In this document: one piece after another, positions 52,094 to 59,999 of the stretch
How the letters are laid out: every line of letters begins with the position of its first letter
Numbering within the stretch: position 1 is the first letter of the stretch
Assembly: GCA_902826215.1 (NCBI GenBank)
Contig: CADEDY010000002.1
Span: forward strand, 62,001-126,000
DNA from: an uncultured Bacteroidota bacterium
Lineage (GTDB): Bacteria; Bacteroidota; Bacteroidia; Flavobacteriales_F; PHOS-HE28
Direction: 5' to 3'
DNA: 64,000 nt
Notes under the pieces: model-generated
Seen by the model: the letters and a program-made list of their open reading frames with translations, nothing else
What the model was told of the DNA's origin: nothing
The model's database searches: none
Translations under genes and position numbers: made by a program

Positions 52094-53473
52094 TCACCGA
52101 AGTAGAACGCGGATGATCCGCTCTTTCCAACTCGAATAGGGTGGGTACTGCACACCGGGGTCGATCAAGGTGCTGGCATGTACGATGCCTTTGTGATGCG
52201 AGAACAGGTCGAAGGTGGCCTTGCCATGGTAGCGCCCCATGCCACTGTTGCCCACACCACCTACCGTGAGATGCGCGTTGCCGAATTGCAGCATGCAATG
52301 GTTGATGCAACCTCCACCGAATGCGATGCGCTCTGTGAAGTAACGCTGGGCGTCCCGATCTTGGCTGAAGACGTACAACGCTAGAGGGTGGGGGTTTCGC
52401 GCCACGATACGGACCACCTCTTCACGCTCCGTCCACGGGATCACCGGAAGCACCGGGCCGAAGATCTCCTCGTGCATGGGAGGGCTGTCTAGTGGAACAT
52501 CGGTGAGGATCGTAGGGGCGATATAACGATCGTCAGCGTCGTGCTGCCCGCCGATATGGATACGTCCATGCTGCAGAAGATCCTTCACTGCATTGAAGCG
52601 TTTGTTGTTCACCAAGCGCGCGTAGTGCGGGCTCTGTTGTGGATCATTGCCGTAGAAGCGCTGCACGTGTTTCGCTGCCGAGGCAAGAAAGCGGTCCATC
52701 ACATCATGGTGGACGAGTGCATGGTCCGCTGCTACACAGGTCTGCCCAGCGTTGAAGAACCGGCTCCATACGATGCGCTGTGCTGCGCGATCCACATCAG
52801 CTGTGTGGTCCACGATCGCAGGGCTTTTCCCGCCAAGCTCCAAGGTGACGGGTGTCAAGTGCGGCGCTGCTATGGCCATGATCCTCTTGCCAACGCCCGG
52901 ACTCCCGGTGAAGAAGATGTGATCGAAACGGAACGGTTCGATCAACTTCGGACCCACTTCGCTGCCCGGCCCCAACACCACGTGCACCTGTTCCGGAGCG
53001 AACACTTCTTGAATCATGCGTTGCACCACAGCTGCAGTAGCCGGGGCTTGGTCACTTGGTTTCACCACCGCACAATTGCCCGCTGCGATCGCGCCGATCA
53101 AGGGAGAGAGCAACAGTTGCACGGGATAGTTCCACGGGGCGATGATCAACACTACACCGAGCGGTTCCACGCGTACTTCACTGCTTGCCAGTTGCAGGGC
53201 CAGCGGGGTGGGGCGCCGTTCCGTTCGCATCCATTCCTTCAGGTGCTTCAGGGTGTGGTCGATCTCCGCGTAGACCAAGCCAATGTCCGCGAGATAGGCT
53301 TCGAAGCGCGGCTTGCGCATGTCTGTATGCATGGCCGCGAGGAGCTCCTCGTCATGCTTCTTCAGCGAGGAGCGCAGACCGATGAGGGCGTTGCGTCGCG
53401 CAGCGAATGGACGGGTAGCCCCATTTTCGAAATGGGTGCGCATAGCGCTCAAGGACGTGCTGTGATCTTCCAC
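52094..53473 (-). CDS. Aldehyde dehydrogenase, class 3-like
   Basis: A 459-residue NAD(P)-dependent aldehyde dehydrogenase. Catalytic Cys is in NAGQTCVAADH, general base Glu in VTLELGGKSP; the cofactor region has APWNYPVQLLLSPLIGAI, VVKPSDQAPATAAV and FFTGSPGVGKRIMAIA. The short length and the C-terminal FDLFSHHKGIV resemble ALDH3-type fatty-aldehyde enzymes. The start is a GTG at 53473, kept because the first ten residues align with family N-termini; an ATG at 53443 is possible. A 7-bp inverted repeat lies at its start. Confidence 0.93.
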   Translation of the reverse strand: MEDHSTSLSAMRTHFENGATRPFAARRNALIGLRSSLKKHDEELLAAMHTDMRKPRFEAYLADIGLVYAEIDHTLKHLKEWMRTERRPTPLALQLASSEVRVEPLGVVLIIAPWNYPVQLLLSPLIGAIAAGNCAVVKPSDQAPATAAVVQRMIQEVFAPEQVHVVLGPGSEVGPKLIEPFRFDHIFFTGSPGVGKRIMAIAAPHLTPVTLELGGKSPAIVDHTADVDRAAQRIVWSRFFNAGQTCVAADHALVHHDVMDRFLASAAKHVQRFYGNDPQQSPHYARLVNNKRFNAVKDLLQHGRIHIGGQHDADDRYIAPTILTDVPLDSPPMHEEIFGPVLPVIPWTEREEVVRIVARNPHPLALYVFSQDRDAQRYFTERIAFGGGCINHCMLQFGNAHLTVGGVGNSGMGRYHGKATFDLFSHHKGIVHASTLIDPGVQYPPYSSWKERIIRVLLR

Positions 53474-53541
53474 GACTGCGAAGGAACGCAGTCCGGAGGG
53501 CTTTCTGATCGGATGTCGGGTCGGGATAAACCTTCAGGGCA

Positions 53542-54387
53542 TCAGCTCACTTGCCAGAACGAGACCGCGAAGAGCAGCGCACGGTAGGCTGTAAGCGCGA
53601 ACTGCAGCCCGAACAACATGGCCACGGCACGCCAAACCGCGCCCGCCAAAGTGCAGCCGAAAAAGCGCCGACCGATGCCGATGGTCACCCACAGGTGCAA
53701 GAGGATCAACGGAACGCTCAGGTAGCTATCCGCATCCATGAAGGCGACCTGCAGGCCAATCGCGTTCAACACCAACATCAACAGCCCGAAAGCCGTGCCC
53801 AAGAAAATGGTGGAGACCCACACGTGGAAGGCCATCAGCTCGAAAGAGGCCGTGATATAGGCACTGAAGTATGCCCGCTTCCGCAGGTAGAACAACGCCA
53901 TGGGCAACACCAATGAAAAGACCATGAGCACTAGCATCAGCTTGGCATTGTTGGCGGAGACCGGTGCGTAGCGTGCCGTGAGCTCCTCCAGGGTCTCGCC
54001 CTTGCGTTCAAGGTGCTGCTCCACTTTCGCATTCGCCCAAGTGCTGTAAGGCATGTAGCGCATGTGTCCGTCCAGCGATGTGTTGAAGGTCTGGAACACC
54101 GGAACAGCGAAGTAGATGAAGTTGGCCAGGAAGAAGAAGGCCACGGGACGCATGTACTTCACGCGCTGTCCGGCCATGTACGCTGTGCTCAATTCACCGG
54201 GCCTTAGCACCACGGCCTTCAATGTGTTCCAGAATTTGCTGTCGGCGAAGGTGAAGGCGTTGAGCAATGCGCCGAGGTAGTGCTTCAGTGTGTGATCGTC
54301 CGGCGTGAGAACCTTCTCGCCACAGGCGGAACAGTAGCGACCGACCACCACGCTTCCGCAGCTCTTGCAGGGGATGGCTTCGCTCAT
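53542..54387 (-). CDS. DUF3667 membrane protein with a zinc ribbon (copy 1)
   Basis: A 281-residue protein. A zinc ribbon at residues 8-25 (CKSCGSVVVGRYCSACG) is followed by HTLKHYLGALLNAFTFADSKFWNTLKAVVLRPGELSTAYMAGQRVKYMRPVAFFFLANF and five or so TM helices, the DUF3667 architecture. The function of the family is unknown. The ATG at 54387 is chosen over a longer frame as it gives the ribbon directly, and a TAGCTTCG box ends 5 nt before it. A second copy lies at 56338-57090. Confidence 0.85.
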   Translation of the reverse strand: MSEAIPCKSCGSVVVGRYCSACGEKVLTPDDHTLKHYLGALLNAFTFADSKFWNTLKAVVLRPGELSTAYMAGQRVKYMRPVAFFFLANFIYFAVPVFQTFNTSLDGHMRYMPYSTWANAKVEQHLERKGETLEELTARYAPVSANNAKLMLVLMVFSLVLPMALFYLRKRAYFSAYITASFELMAFHVWVSTIFLGTAFGLLMLVLNAIGLQVAFMDADSYLSVPLILLHLWVTIGIGRRFFGCTLAGAVWRAVAMLFGLQFALTAYRALLFAVSFWQVS

Positions 54388-54392
54388 GCCGG

Positions 54393-54400
54393 CGAAGCTA
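54393..54400 (-). promoter_or_regulatory. -7 box TAGCTTCG directly before DUF3667 copy 1
   Basis: The minus strand reads TAGCTTCG, 5 nt before the ATG at 54387, so the transcript would be nearly leaderless. Confidence 0.45.
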
Positions 54401-54416
54401 AGCGGGGGCGACCTTA

Positions 54417-55292
54417 CTACCGGACAAGGTCCGCCAGACGCACCAGCTTGTACTCCGGCGAGCAGTTGAACAGGTGCTTCAAAATACCCATATGGCCGGC
54501 CCCGAAGAGCACGAGGATGCGGTCCTCCGGCGAGGTGGTGATGTCCTGGATGTTCCGGAAGATGCGCAGATTTCGGCTGTACCAATGGATGGCATGCACA
54601 TCGGCGCCCCGGTGGCCGGGCAGCTTGAAGTAGCCATTGAGGTAGGCGCCGTAGTCGCGGTCCAGCGCGTGATCGTCGTTCATGGCCAGAAAGATCTCCA
54701 GTAGGCTATGGTGCTTCTTCGCCTTGTCGGTGGCGGCGTACCATGCAGCGTAGCGCTGCGAAAGGACGTCCTCGCCGCCGAAATTCCAGCCCTGATAGAG
54801 GCTGTCCAGCCAAGGCTTGTAGCGCAGGCTGTCCGGGCTGTTGTACAGGTCCACCATAAGAGGGAAAGCATCCACGGCGTACATCGTATCCAGCTTGGCA
54901 CGATCCATCAAGCGGAAGCCGATCTGATAGAACTCGTTGCGGCCCAGCTTGCGCGTCCCACTGCAATACTCCTTGTATTCGTGCATCAGCCAGCCGCCCT
55001 GGGTCTCCACACAGAGCTTGTTCGGTTTGAAGCGCATCACCACATCGAGCAGTTCGTTCAACTCTGGTTGGCGCTGTAGCGAAAGCACGTCCACCCGATC
55101 GTCCTCGGCGGTAACGTGTTTGTCCAGGTCCGGATAACCGAAGTGGAAGGTACCCAAGAGCAGTACTTCCGGAAGTGGGTCGTTGCCGATCAGGATGGGA
55201 TCCGGCTTCGGGAATTCGGGCGTTTGCCCGAGTACGAAATGCCCGGTGAGCAGTAGAGGTAGCAGAAGGAAGTGGCTGGTGCGCGCGGTCAT
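54417..55292 (-). CDS. Exported DUF5694-like protein
   Basis: A 291-residue protein with a signal peptide (residues 1-23, ...LTGHFVLGQ). The mature part opens VLLLGTFHFGYPDLDKH, then PNKLCVETQGGW, a helical region, NDDHALDRDYGAYLN and the end ILVLFGAGHMGILKHLFN. The LLGTFHF and GAGH ends match what I recall of DUF5694, which resembles the TraB/GUMP fold; the conserved His/Glu could be metal ligands. The ATG at 55292 is supported by a TAGTTTTG box 5 nt upstream. Function unknown. Confidence 0.8.
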   Translation of the reverse strand: MTARTSHFLLLPLLLTGHFVLGQTPEFPKPDPILIGNDPLPEVLLLGTFHFGYPDLDKHVTAEDDRVDVLSLQRQPELNELLDVVMRFKPNKLCVETQGGWLMHEYKEYCSGTRKLGRNEFYQIGFRLMDRAKLDTMYAVDAFPLMVDLYNSPDSLRYKPWLDSLYQGWNFGGEDVLSQRYAAWYAATDKAKKHHSLLEIFLAMNDDHALDRDYGAYLNGYFKLPGHRGADVHAIHWYSRNLRIFRNIQDITTSPEDRILVLFGAGHMGILKHLFNCSPEYKLVRLADLVR

Positions 55293-55297
55293 GCCTA

Positions 55298-55305
55298 CAA
55301 AACTA
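55298..55305 (-). promoter_or_regulatory. -7 box TAGTTTTG directly before the DUF5694 gene
   Basis: The minus strand reads TAGTTTTG, 5 nt before the ATG at 55292. It rules against the longer frame beginning at 55319. Confidence 0.48.
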
Positions 55306-55324
55306 GGCAGCGTGCTCATGGTAC

Positions 55325-56323
55325 TTACGCTGCGAGAATGAAGTCCTCCCCTTCGATAAGCCCCCGAGATGCAAGGAATTCCGCGATGCGATCGCCGGTT
55401 CCGCGCTGGCTGATGAAGGAGATCACGAGCGCTTCTCCCGGACCGGGCAATTCATCGTGCGGGATGAAACGATATCCGGCAACCTCGCGCCGGCGCACGT
55501 CCGTGAAGGCATTTATCCGCAGGCCTTCCACTTCCAACAAGCGTGTTCGATCCCGACATAAGGTGCTTGTACCAGCAATGATGATAGGACGTCCGTCATC
55601 GAACTTCCTCTGGTACCACGCGCTGATCCACTTTGCTTTGGTACTGAAGAACGCGTCTACGCTGTAGTTGGCATGTGTGCGGCTCAAGCGCTGAGAATGA
55701 TCGTTCCATGTGAGCAGCTCCTCCGGTAGTTTCGCGAAGCGCACGCTGTAGTGCATCCAGCGCAACCACAACTCGTGGTCCTCGGGTAGCGGCCCGGTGT
55801 CATACGCGCCGTGGTGGTCGATCAGTTCGCGGCGGAAAAGCACCGTGGGATGGGCGAGCGGAGCATCCACGAAACGCTTCACGTAGTGATCGCGGGGTGA
55901 TACGATCACGTTCTGCCAGTTGACGAACCACGCCATGCCGCTGCTCTTCTCAACGGAGGTCTCGAAGCGTGTTCGTGTTCCAACGACCCCGATCTCGGGG
56001 TGTGCATCGAGGAAGTCGACCTGCTTTGCAAGTCGCTCTGGATGACTGATGTCATCTGCATCCATGCGGGCGATGTAGGTTCCGCGTGCATGCTGCAGGC
56101 CCGTGTTCAAAGTATGTGCGATCCCGATGTTCGGCTCTTCGATGAGAATGATGCGCGGATCCCTCTCCGTCCATGCCTTCGCGATAAGAGTGCTGCCATC
56201 CGAGGATGCATTGTCGATCACCAGCAGCTCCCATTCGGCATGGGTCTGTGACGCAATACTGGCGATCGCAGCATCGAGCGTCTTCACCGCATTTCGCACA
56301 GGGAGGAGGACAGAGACGGCCAT
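55325..56323 (-). CDS. Family 2 glycosyltransferase with an unusual C-terminal domain
   Basis: A 332-residue protein. The GT2 domain (about 1-220) has VSVLLPVRNAVKTL, VIDNASSDGS, a DxD in RMDADDISHPERL and LPEDHELWLRW. The last ~90 residues are a separate Rossmann-like domain (RPIIIAGTSTLCRDRTRLLEVEG, EALVISFISQRGTGDRIAEFLAS, EGEDFILAA) found at the end of some GT2 proteins, here lacking a clear GxGxxG. It probably adds a sugar to an envelope glycan. It follows a DUF3667 gene; a GTG at 56341 would overlap that stop, but I chose the ATG at 56323, which starts the first beta strand. Confidence 0.85.
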   Translation of the reverse strand: MAVSVLLPVRNAVKTLDAAIASIASQTHAEWELLVIDNASSDGSTLIAKAWTERDPRIILIEEPNIGIAHTLNTGLQHARGTYIARMDADDISHPERLAKQVDFLDAHPEIGVVGTRTRFETSVEKSSGMAWFVNWQNVIVSPRDHYVKRFVDAPLAHPTVLFRRELIDHHGAYDTGPLPEDHELWLRWMHYSVRFAKLPEELLTWNDHSQRLSRTHANYSVDAFFSTKAKWISAWYQRKFDDGRPIIIAGTSTLCRDRTRLLEVEGLRINAFTDVRRREVAGYRFIPHDELPGPGEALVISFISQRGTGDRIAEFLASRGLIEGEDFILAA

Positions 56324-56337
56324 GACTTGCGAAGGCC

Positions 56338-57090
56338 TCACGACGGCCGAACGAAAACCTGCTCGATGGGTATCCCTAGCATCAAGGCGACCAGTACGGT
56401 GCTCAGCAGCACATAAAGCCAGAAGCTAAGCGGAACCATCACCAAAGCCTTGATCACGTTCCACGCCGAACGCTTGTGCAGTGCGATGCAGGCCCAGATC
56501 ATGATGGAGAAGATGATGATGAAGTTCAGTACTTGAAGTACTGGCCAAAGTCTATTCAACGGCAGCAACGTAGAGGCGGCGAGCAGGTAGGTGCCTGCCG
56601 CGAAGAGATAATGGACCAAACGTTCCACCCAACGCAGCGCTGTTCGTGGATAGAGTGCGCGATCGAACAATGCGATCATCATCAACCACAAGGGCAGGAG
56701 AAGATTCACGTTGTTCGTCATCCAGTGGTTCACCTGCATGGCGGGTGTTTCGATCCCGGCCGCCCCGGTCATGGTCTCCACCGCCGCATCCACCGGGTTC
56801 CAGTCCAGCAACCAGCGCATGATGAAGTAGTAGGCGATGCCGAACAGAAAGTAGCGCACTGGAGGTGTGTACGAAGCGCGTTTACCGGCGAGGAACGAGC
56901 GCGTCAACTGCCCAGGCCCTTTGATGAACTCCCGGAATGTGCGCAGGATCGGCGCATCCACATTGAACAAACCGGACGCGAACTCGCTGATCACTTCGCC
57001 AAGTTGGATGCCCGGCGGCATGCGCTTCTGTCCGCACGAAGGGCAATACGGGCTATCGAACGGGTTGCCGCAGTTCGCGCAGGGATCCAT
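56338..57090 (-). CDS. DUF3667 membrane protein with a zinc ribbon (copy 2)
   Basis: A 250-residue protein. The zinc ribbon CANCGNPFDSPYCPSCG opens it, followed by SGLFNVDAPILRTFREFIKGPGQLTRSFLAGKRASYTPPVRYFLFGIAYY and about five TM helices. The two copies share the G-x-LxxxxxAGxRxxYxxPV block but are otherwise divergent, so they are old paralogues. Function unknown. A one-mismatch box TACCTTTC lies just upstream. GT2 follows immediately. Confidence 0.85.
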   Translation of the reverse strand: MDPCANCGNPFDSPYCPSCGQKRMPPGIQLGEVISEFASGLFNVDAPILRTFREFIKGPGQLTRSFLAGKRASYTPPVRYFLFGIAYYFIMRWLLDWNPVDAAVETMTGAAGIETPAMQVNHWMTNNVNLLLPLWLMMIALFDRALYPRTALRWVERLVHYLFAAGTYLLAASTLLPLNRLWPVLQVLNFIIIFSIMIWACIALHKRSAWNVIKALVMVPLSFWLYVLLSTVLVALMLGIPIEQVFVRPS

Positions 57091-57107
57091 GGTGGGAAAG
57101 GTAGTGG

Positions 57108-58907
57108 CTAGGCGGATGTCAATGCCTTCAACACCACCTCCGCCTTCTTTGCGCCGATCTCGGCTACCACGTCCTGTGGGTCGGCCTCTTTCACGCCTTT
57201 GATGCTACCGAATCGTGTGAGCAATTTCTTCGCGGTACCCGGACCGATACCAGGGATCTCCTCCAAGCCGGTCTTGATCACGCGCTTACTTCGCTTGCTC
57301 CGGTGGTGCGTGATGCCGAAACGGTGTGCTTCATTGCGCATGTGCTGGATCACGCGCAGGCTGCTGCTACGTTTGTCGATGTGCAAGGGGTAGGGGTCTC
57401 CCGGGAAGTAGATCTCCTCCAACTTCTTGGCGATACCGATCACGGCCACCTTGCCGCGCAGACCCAAGCGCTCCATGGCGCTCAGGGCGGCGCTCAGCTG
57501 ACCCTTTCCGCCGTCGATCACGACCAGCTGCGGCAGGTCCTGGCCTTCGGTGACGAGCCTGCTGTAGCGCCGTTCCACTGCTTCCTCCATGCTGGCGAAA
57601 TCATCTGGCCCCTCCACCGTGCGGATGTTGAAATGGCGGTAATCCTTCTTGCTCGGCTTGGCATCCTTGAACACCACGCATGCGCTGACGGGATCGGTGC
57701 CCTGGGTATTGCTGTTGTCGAAGCACTCGATGTGCTTGGGTAATTCGCTCAGGCGCAGGTCCTGCTTCAATTGCTCGAGCACGCGGTTGGTCGCGGCGTC
57801 GGGGTCCACGAGCTTTTCCTGCTTGCGCTTGTCCATCAAGAAGTAGCGCGCGTTGCGTTCGCTGAGGTCCAACAGGGCCTTCTTATCACCGCGCTGCGGA
57901 ATGGTGAACGAGACACCCGGCATGTCGATCTCCGGGTCGAGCGGCAGGATGATCTCCGGCGCATCGCTGCGGAAGCGTTCGCGCAGCTCGGCGATGGCGT
58001 ATTGCAGCAGTTCGGCCTGTGTCTCCTCCAGTTTCGGTTTCAGCTCCACGGTGATCCCATGCACCACAGCACCGTCGATCACGCGCAGGTAGTTCACACA
58101 GCCGCCGCTGGCATCGCTGGCCAAGCTGAACACGTCCACATCGCCGATGTCGGCGTGTACAATGGTGTTCTTGGCCTGATAGCGCTCCAGTTGTTCCACC
58201 TGCACCTTCAATACCTCGGCACGCTCGAAGTCCAAGGCGTCGGCATGCTCGAGCATCTGTTCCTTCAACAATTTCACCACACCGCGCGTACGGCCCCGCA
58301 CGATCTGTCGGATCACTTTGATGTCAGCGTCGTAGTCCGCTTCCTCCACTAAGCCTTCACAGGGTCCCTTGCAGTTGCCCATATGGTATTCCAGGCAGCG
58401 CTTGTACTTGCCGCGCTCCACGTTCTTCGCGCTCAGGTCGTAGTTGCAGTTCCGCAGGTTGTACATGCGGTTCACCAGTTCCACCACAGTGTGCATCACC
58501 CGTGCGCTGGCGTAGGGACCATAGTATTCCGACCCGTCCTTCTCCGGGTTGCGCATACCCTCCACGCGCGGAAAGCGCTCGTTGCGGATGCGGATCCAGG
58601 GATAGCTCTTATCGTCTTTCAGCATCACGTTGTATCGCGGCTGATGCTGTTTGATGAGCGAATTCTCCAGCAACAAGGCATCGAACTCGGTCTCGACCAC
58701 GATCACCTTGAGATCGACGATGTTCGATACCAGCTTGGCGGTCTTCCCCGTATCGTACTTCTGTTTGTTGAAGTAGCTGCTGACCCGGTTACGCAGGTCC
58801 TTGGCCTTGCCGATGTAGATGATGCGGCCGCTGAAGTCGAAGAACTGATAGACCCCCGGTTGATGCGGGAGCAGTCTCACTTTCTCACGGACGTCGAGGT
58901 CGGACAT
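57108..58907 (-). CDS. uvrC: Excinuclease ABC subunit C
   Basis: A 599-residue nucleotide-excision-repair endonuclease making both incisions. The GIY-YIG domain is at the N-terminus (GVYQFFDFSGRIIYIGKAKDLRNRV), the UVR motif at about 200-235, the RNase H-like nuclease with VVIDGGKGQLSAALSAMERLGL at about 460, and a C-terminal helix-hairpin-helix pair (LEEIPGIGPGTAKKLLTRFG). Cysteines in CLEYHMGNCKGPCEG match the Fe-S-binding region. Length is normal. lpxD is divergent, with only 67 bp between them. Confidence 0.97.
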   Translation of the reverse strand: MSDLDVREKVRLLPHQPGVYQFFDFSGRIIYIGKAKDLRNRVSSYFNKQKYDTGKTAKLVSNIVDLKVIVVETEFDALLLENSLIKQHQPRYNVMLKDDKSYPWIRIRNERFPRVEGMRNPEKDGSEYYGPYASARVMHTVVELVNRMYNLRNCNYDLSAKNVERGKYKRCLEYHMGNCKGPCEGLVEEADYDADIKVIRQIVRGRTRGVVKLLKEQMLEHADALDFERAEVLKVQVEQLERYQAKNTIVHADIGDVDVFSLASDASGGCVNYLRVIDGAVVHGITVELKPKLEETQAELLQYAIAELRERFRSDAPEIILPLDPEIDMPGVSFTIPQRGDKKALLDLSERNARYFLMDKRKQEKLVDPDAATNRVLEQLKQDLRLSELPKHIECFDNSNTQGTDPVSACVVFKDAKPSKKDYRHFNIRTVEGPDDFASMEEAVERRYSRLVTEGQDLPQLVVIDGGKGQLSAALSAMERLGLRGKVAVIGIAKKLEEIYFPGDPYPLHIDKRSSSLRVIQHMRNEAHRFGITHHRSKRSKRVIKTGLEEIPGIGPGTAKKLLTRFGSIKGVKEADPQDVVAEIGAKKAEVVLKALTSA

Positions 58908-58974
58908 GCGCTACAAAGATCGACCGATCAGGAGCTTCAACCTACCAAGACGTGCAGCGGAATATCTTGTCCCC

Positions 58975-59988
58975 ATGCAATTCACCGCCACCCAGATCGC
59001 TCAGCTCCTGCAAGGCACCGTTGAAGGAGACGCCAACGCCACCGTGTCCAAACTCTCGAAGATCGAGGAAGGTGGTGCGGGCTCGCTCTCCTTCCTGGCC
59101 AATCCAGCCTATACGCAATACGTGTACGATACCACCGCTTCCGTGGTGATCATCGGAAAAGACCACGAGCTGACCGGACCGGTGAAGACCACTTTGGTGC
59201 GCGTGGCGGATGCGCAGGGGGCGTTCGCCAAGGTGTTGGAGCTTTACAACACGATCAAGCTGGACAAGAAGGGACGCTCACCGCAAGCCGCTATTTCGGA
59301 AAGCACCAAAATGGGTGCTGACTGTTACGTGGGTGCCTTGGCCTTCATCGGCGAGAACGTGACCTTGGGCAACAATGTGAAGATCTATCCGCAGTGCTAC
59401 GTCGGCGATAACGTGACCATTGGTGATAACACCACGCTCTTCGCTGGCGTGAAGATCTACTCGGATTGCGTGGTCGGGAAGAACTGCATCATCCATAGTG
59501 GTACTGTGCTCGGCAGCGATGGTTTCCGTTTCGCGACGGACCCGGATGGCGGACAGAAGATACCGCAGATCGGGAACGTGGTGTTGGAAGATGATGTGGA
59601 GATCGGTGCGAACTGTGCGATCGATCGAGCTACACTTGGATCGACGATCCTGCGCAAGGGTGTCAAATTCGACAACCTGATCCACATCGCGCATAACGTG
59701 GAAGTAGGCGAGAATACGTACTACGCCGCAGGTGGTGTCGTAGCGGGTTCCACCAAGATCGGCAAGAACTGCATGTTCAGTGGACAGGTGGGCATCATCG
59801 GTCACCTGAAGATCGCTGACGGAACGATCATCGCGGCGCAGAGCGGTATAAGCAAGAATACCAAGGCGGGCCAAGGCTACATGGGTTCACCGGCCTTCGA
59901 GGTACAGAAGTACCGCAAGAGCTACATCCACTTCCGGAACTTGGACAAGCTCGTGGAGCGGATCGAGAAGTTGGAGAGTGAGGGATGA
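58975..59988 (+). CDS. lpxD: UDP-3-O-acyl-glucosamine N-acyltransferase
   Basis: A 337-residue trimeric acyltransferase of lipid A synthesis, adding the second acyl chain to UDP-GlcN. Left-handed beta-helix hexapeptide repeats fill about 105-290 (IGENVTLGNNVKIYPQCYVGDNVTIGDNT); the catalytic His is in LIHIAHNVEVGENT. The N-terminal uridine-binding domain has AGSLSFLANPAY. The ATG at 58975 is preferred over the longer frame; TATCTTGT, one base off the box, ends 4 nt before it. It shows that the organism makes LPS. Confidence 0.95.
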   Translation: MQFTATQIAQLLQGTVEGDANATVSKLSKIEEGGAGSLSFLANPAYTQYVYDTTASVVIIGKDHELTGPVKTTLVRVADAQGAFAKVLELYNTIKLDKKGRSPQAAISESTKMGADCYVGALAFIGENVTLGNNVKIYPQCYVGDNVTIGDNTTLFAGVKIYSDCVVGKNCIIHSGTVLGSDGFRFATDPDGGQKIPQIGNVVLEDDVEIGANCAIDRATLGSTILRKGVKFDNLIHIAHNVEVGENTYYAAGGVVAGSTKIGKNCMFSGQVGIIGHLKIADGTIIAAQSGISKNTKAGQGYMGSPAFEVQKYRKSYIHFRNLDKLVERIEKLESEG

Positions 59989-59999
59989 CCTAACCCTCG

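Noticed and set aside
53474-53493. Inverted repeat GACTGCG...CGCAGTC at the start of the aldehyde dehydrogenase
   Set aside because: The stem is only 7 bp and overlaps the GTG start region; without further copies or conservation it cannot be called a site.
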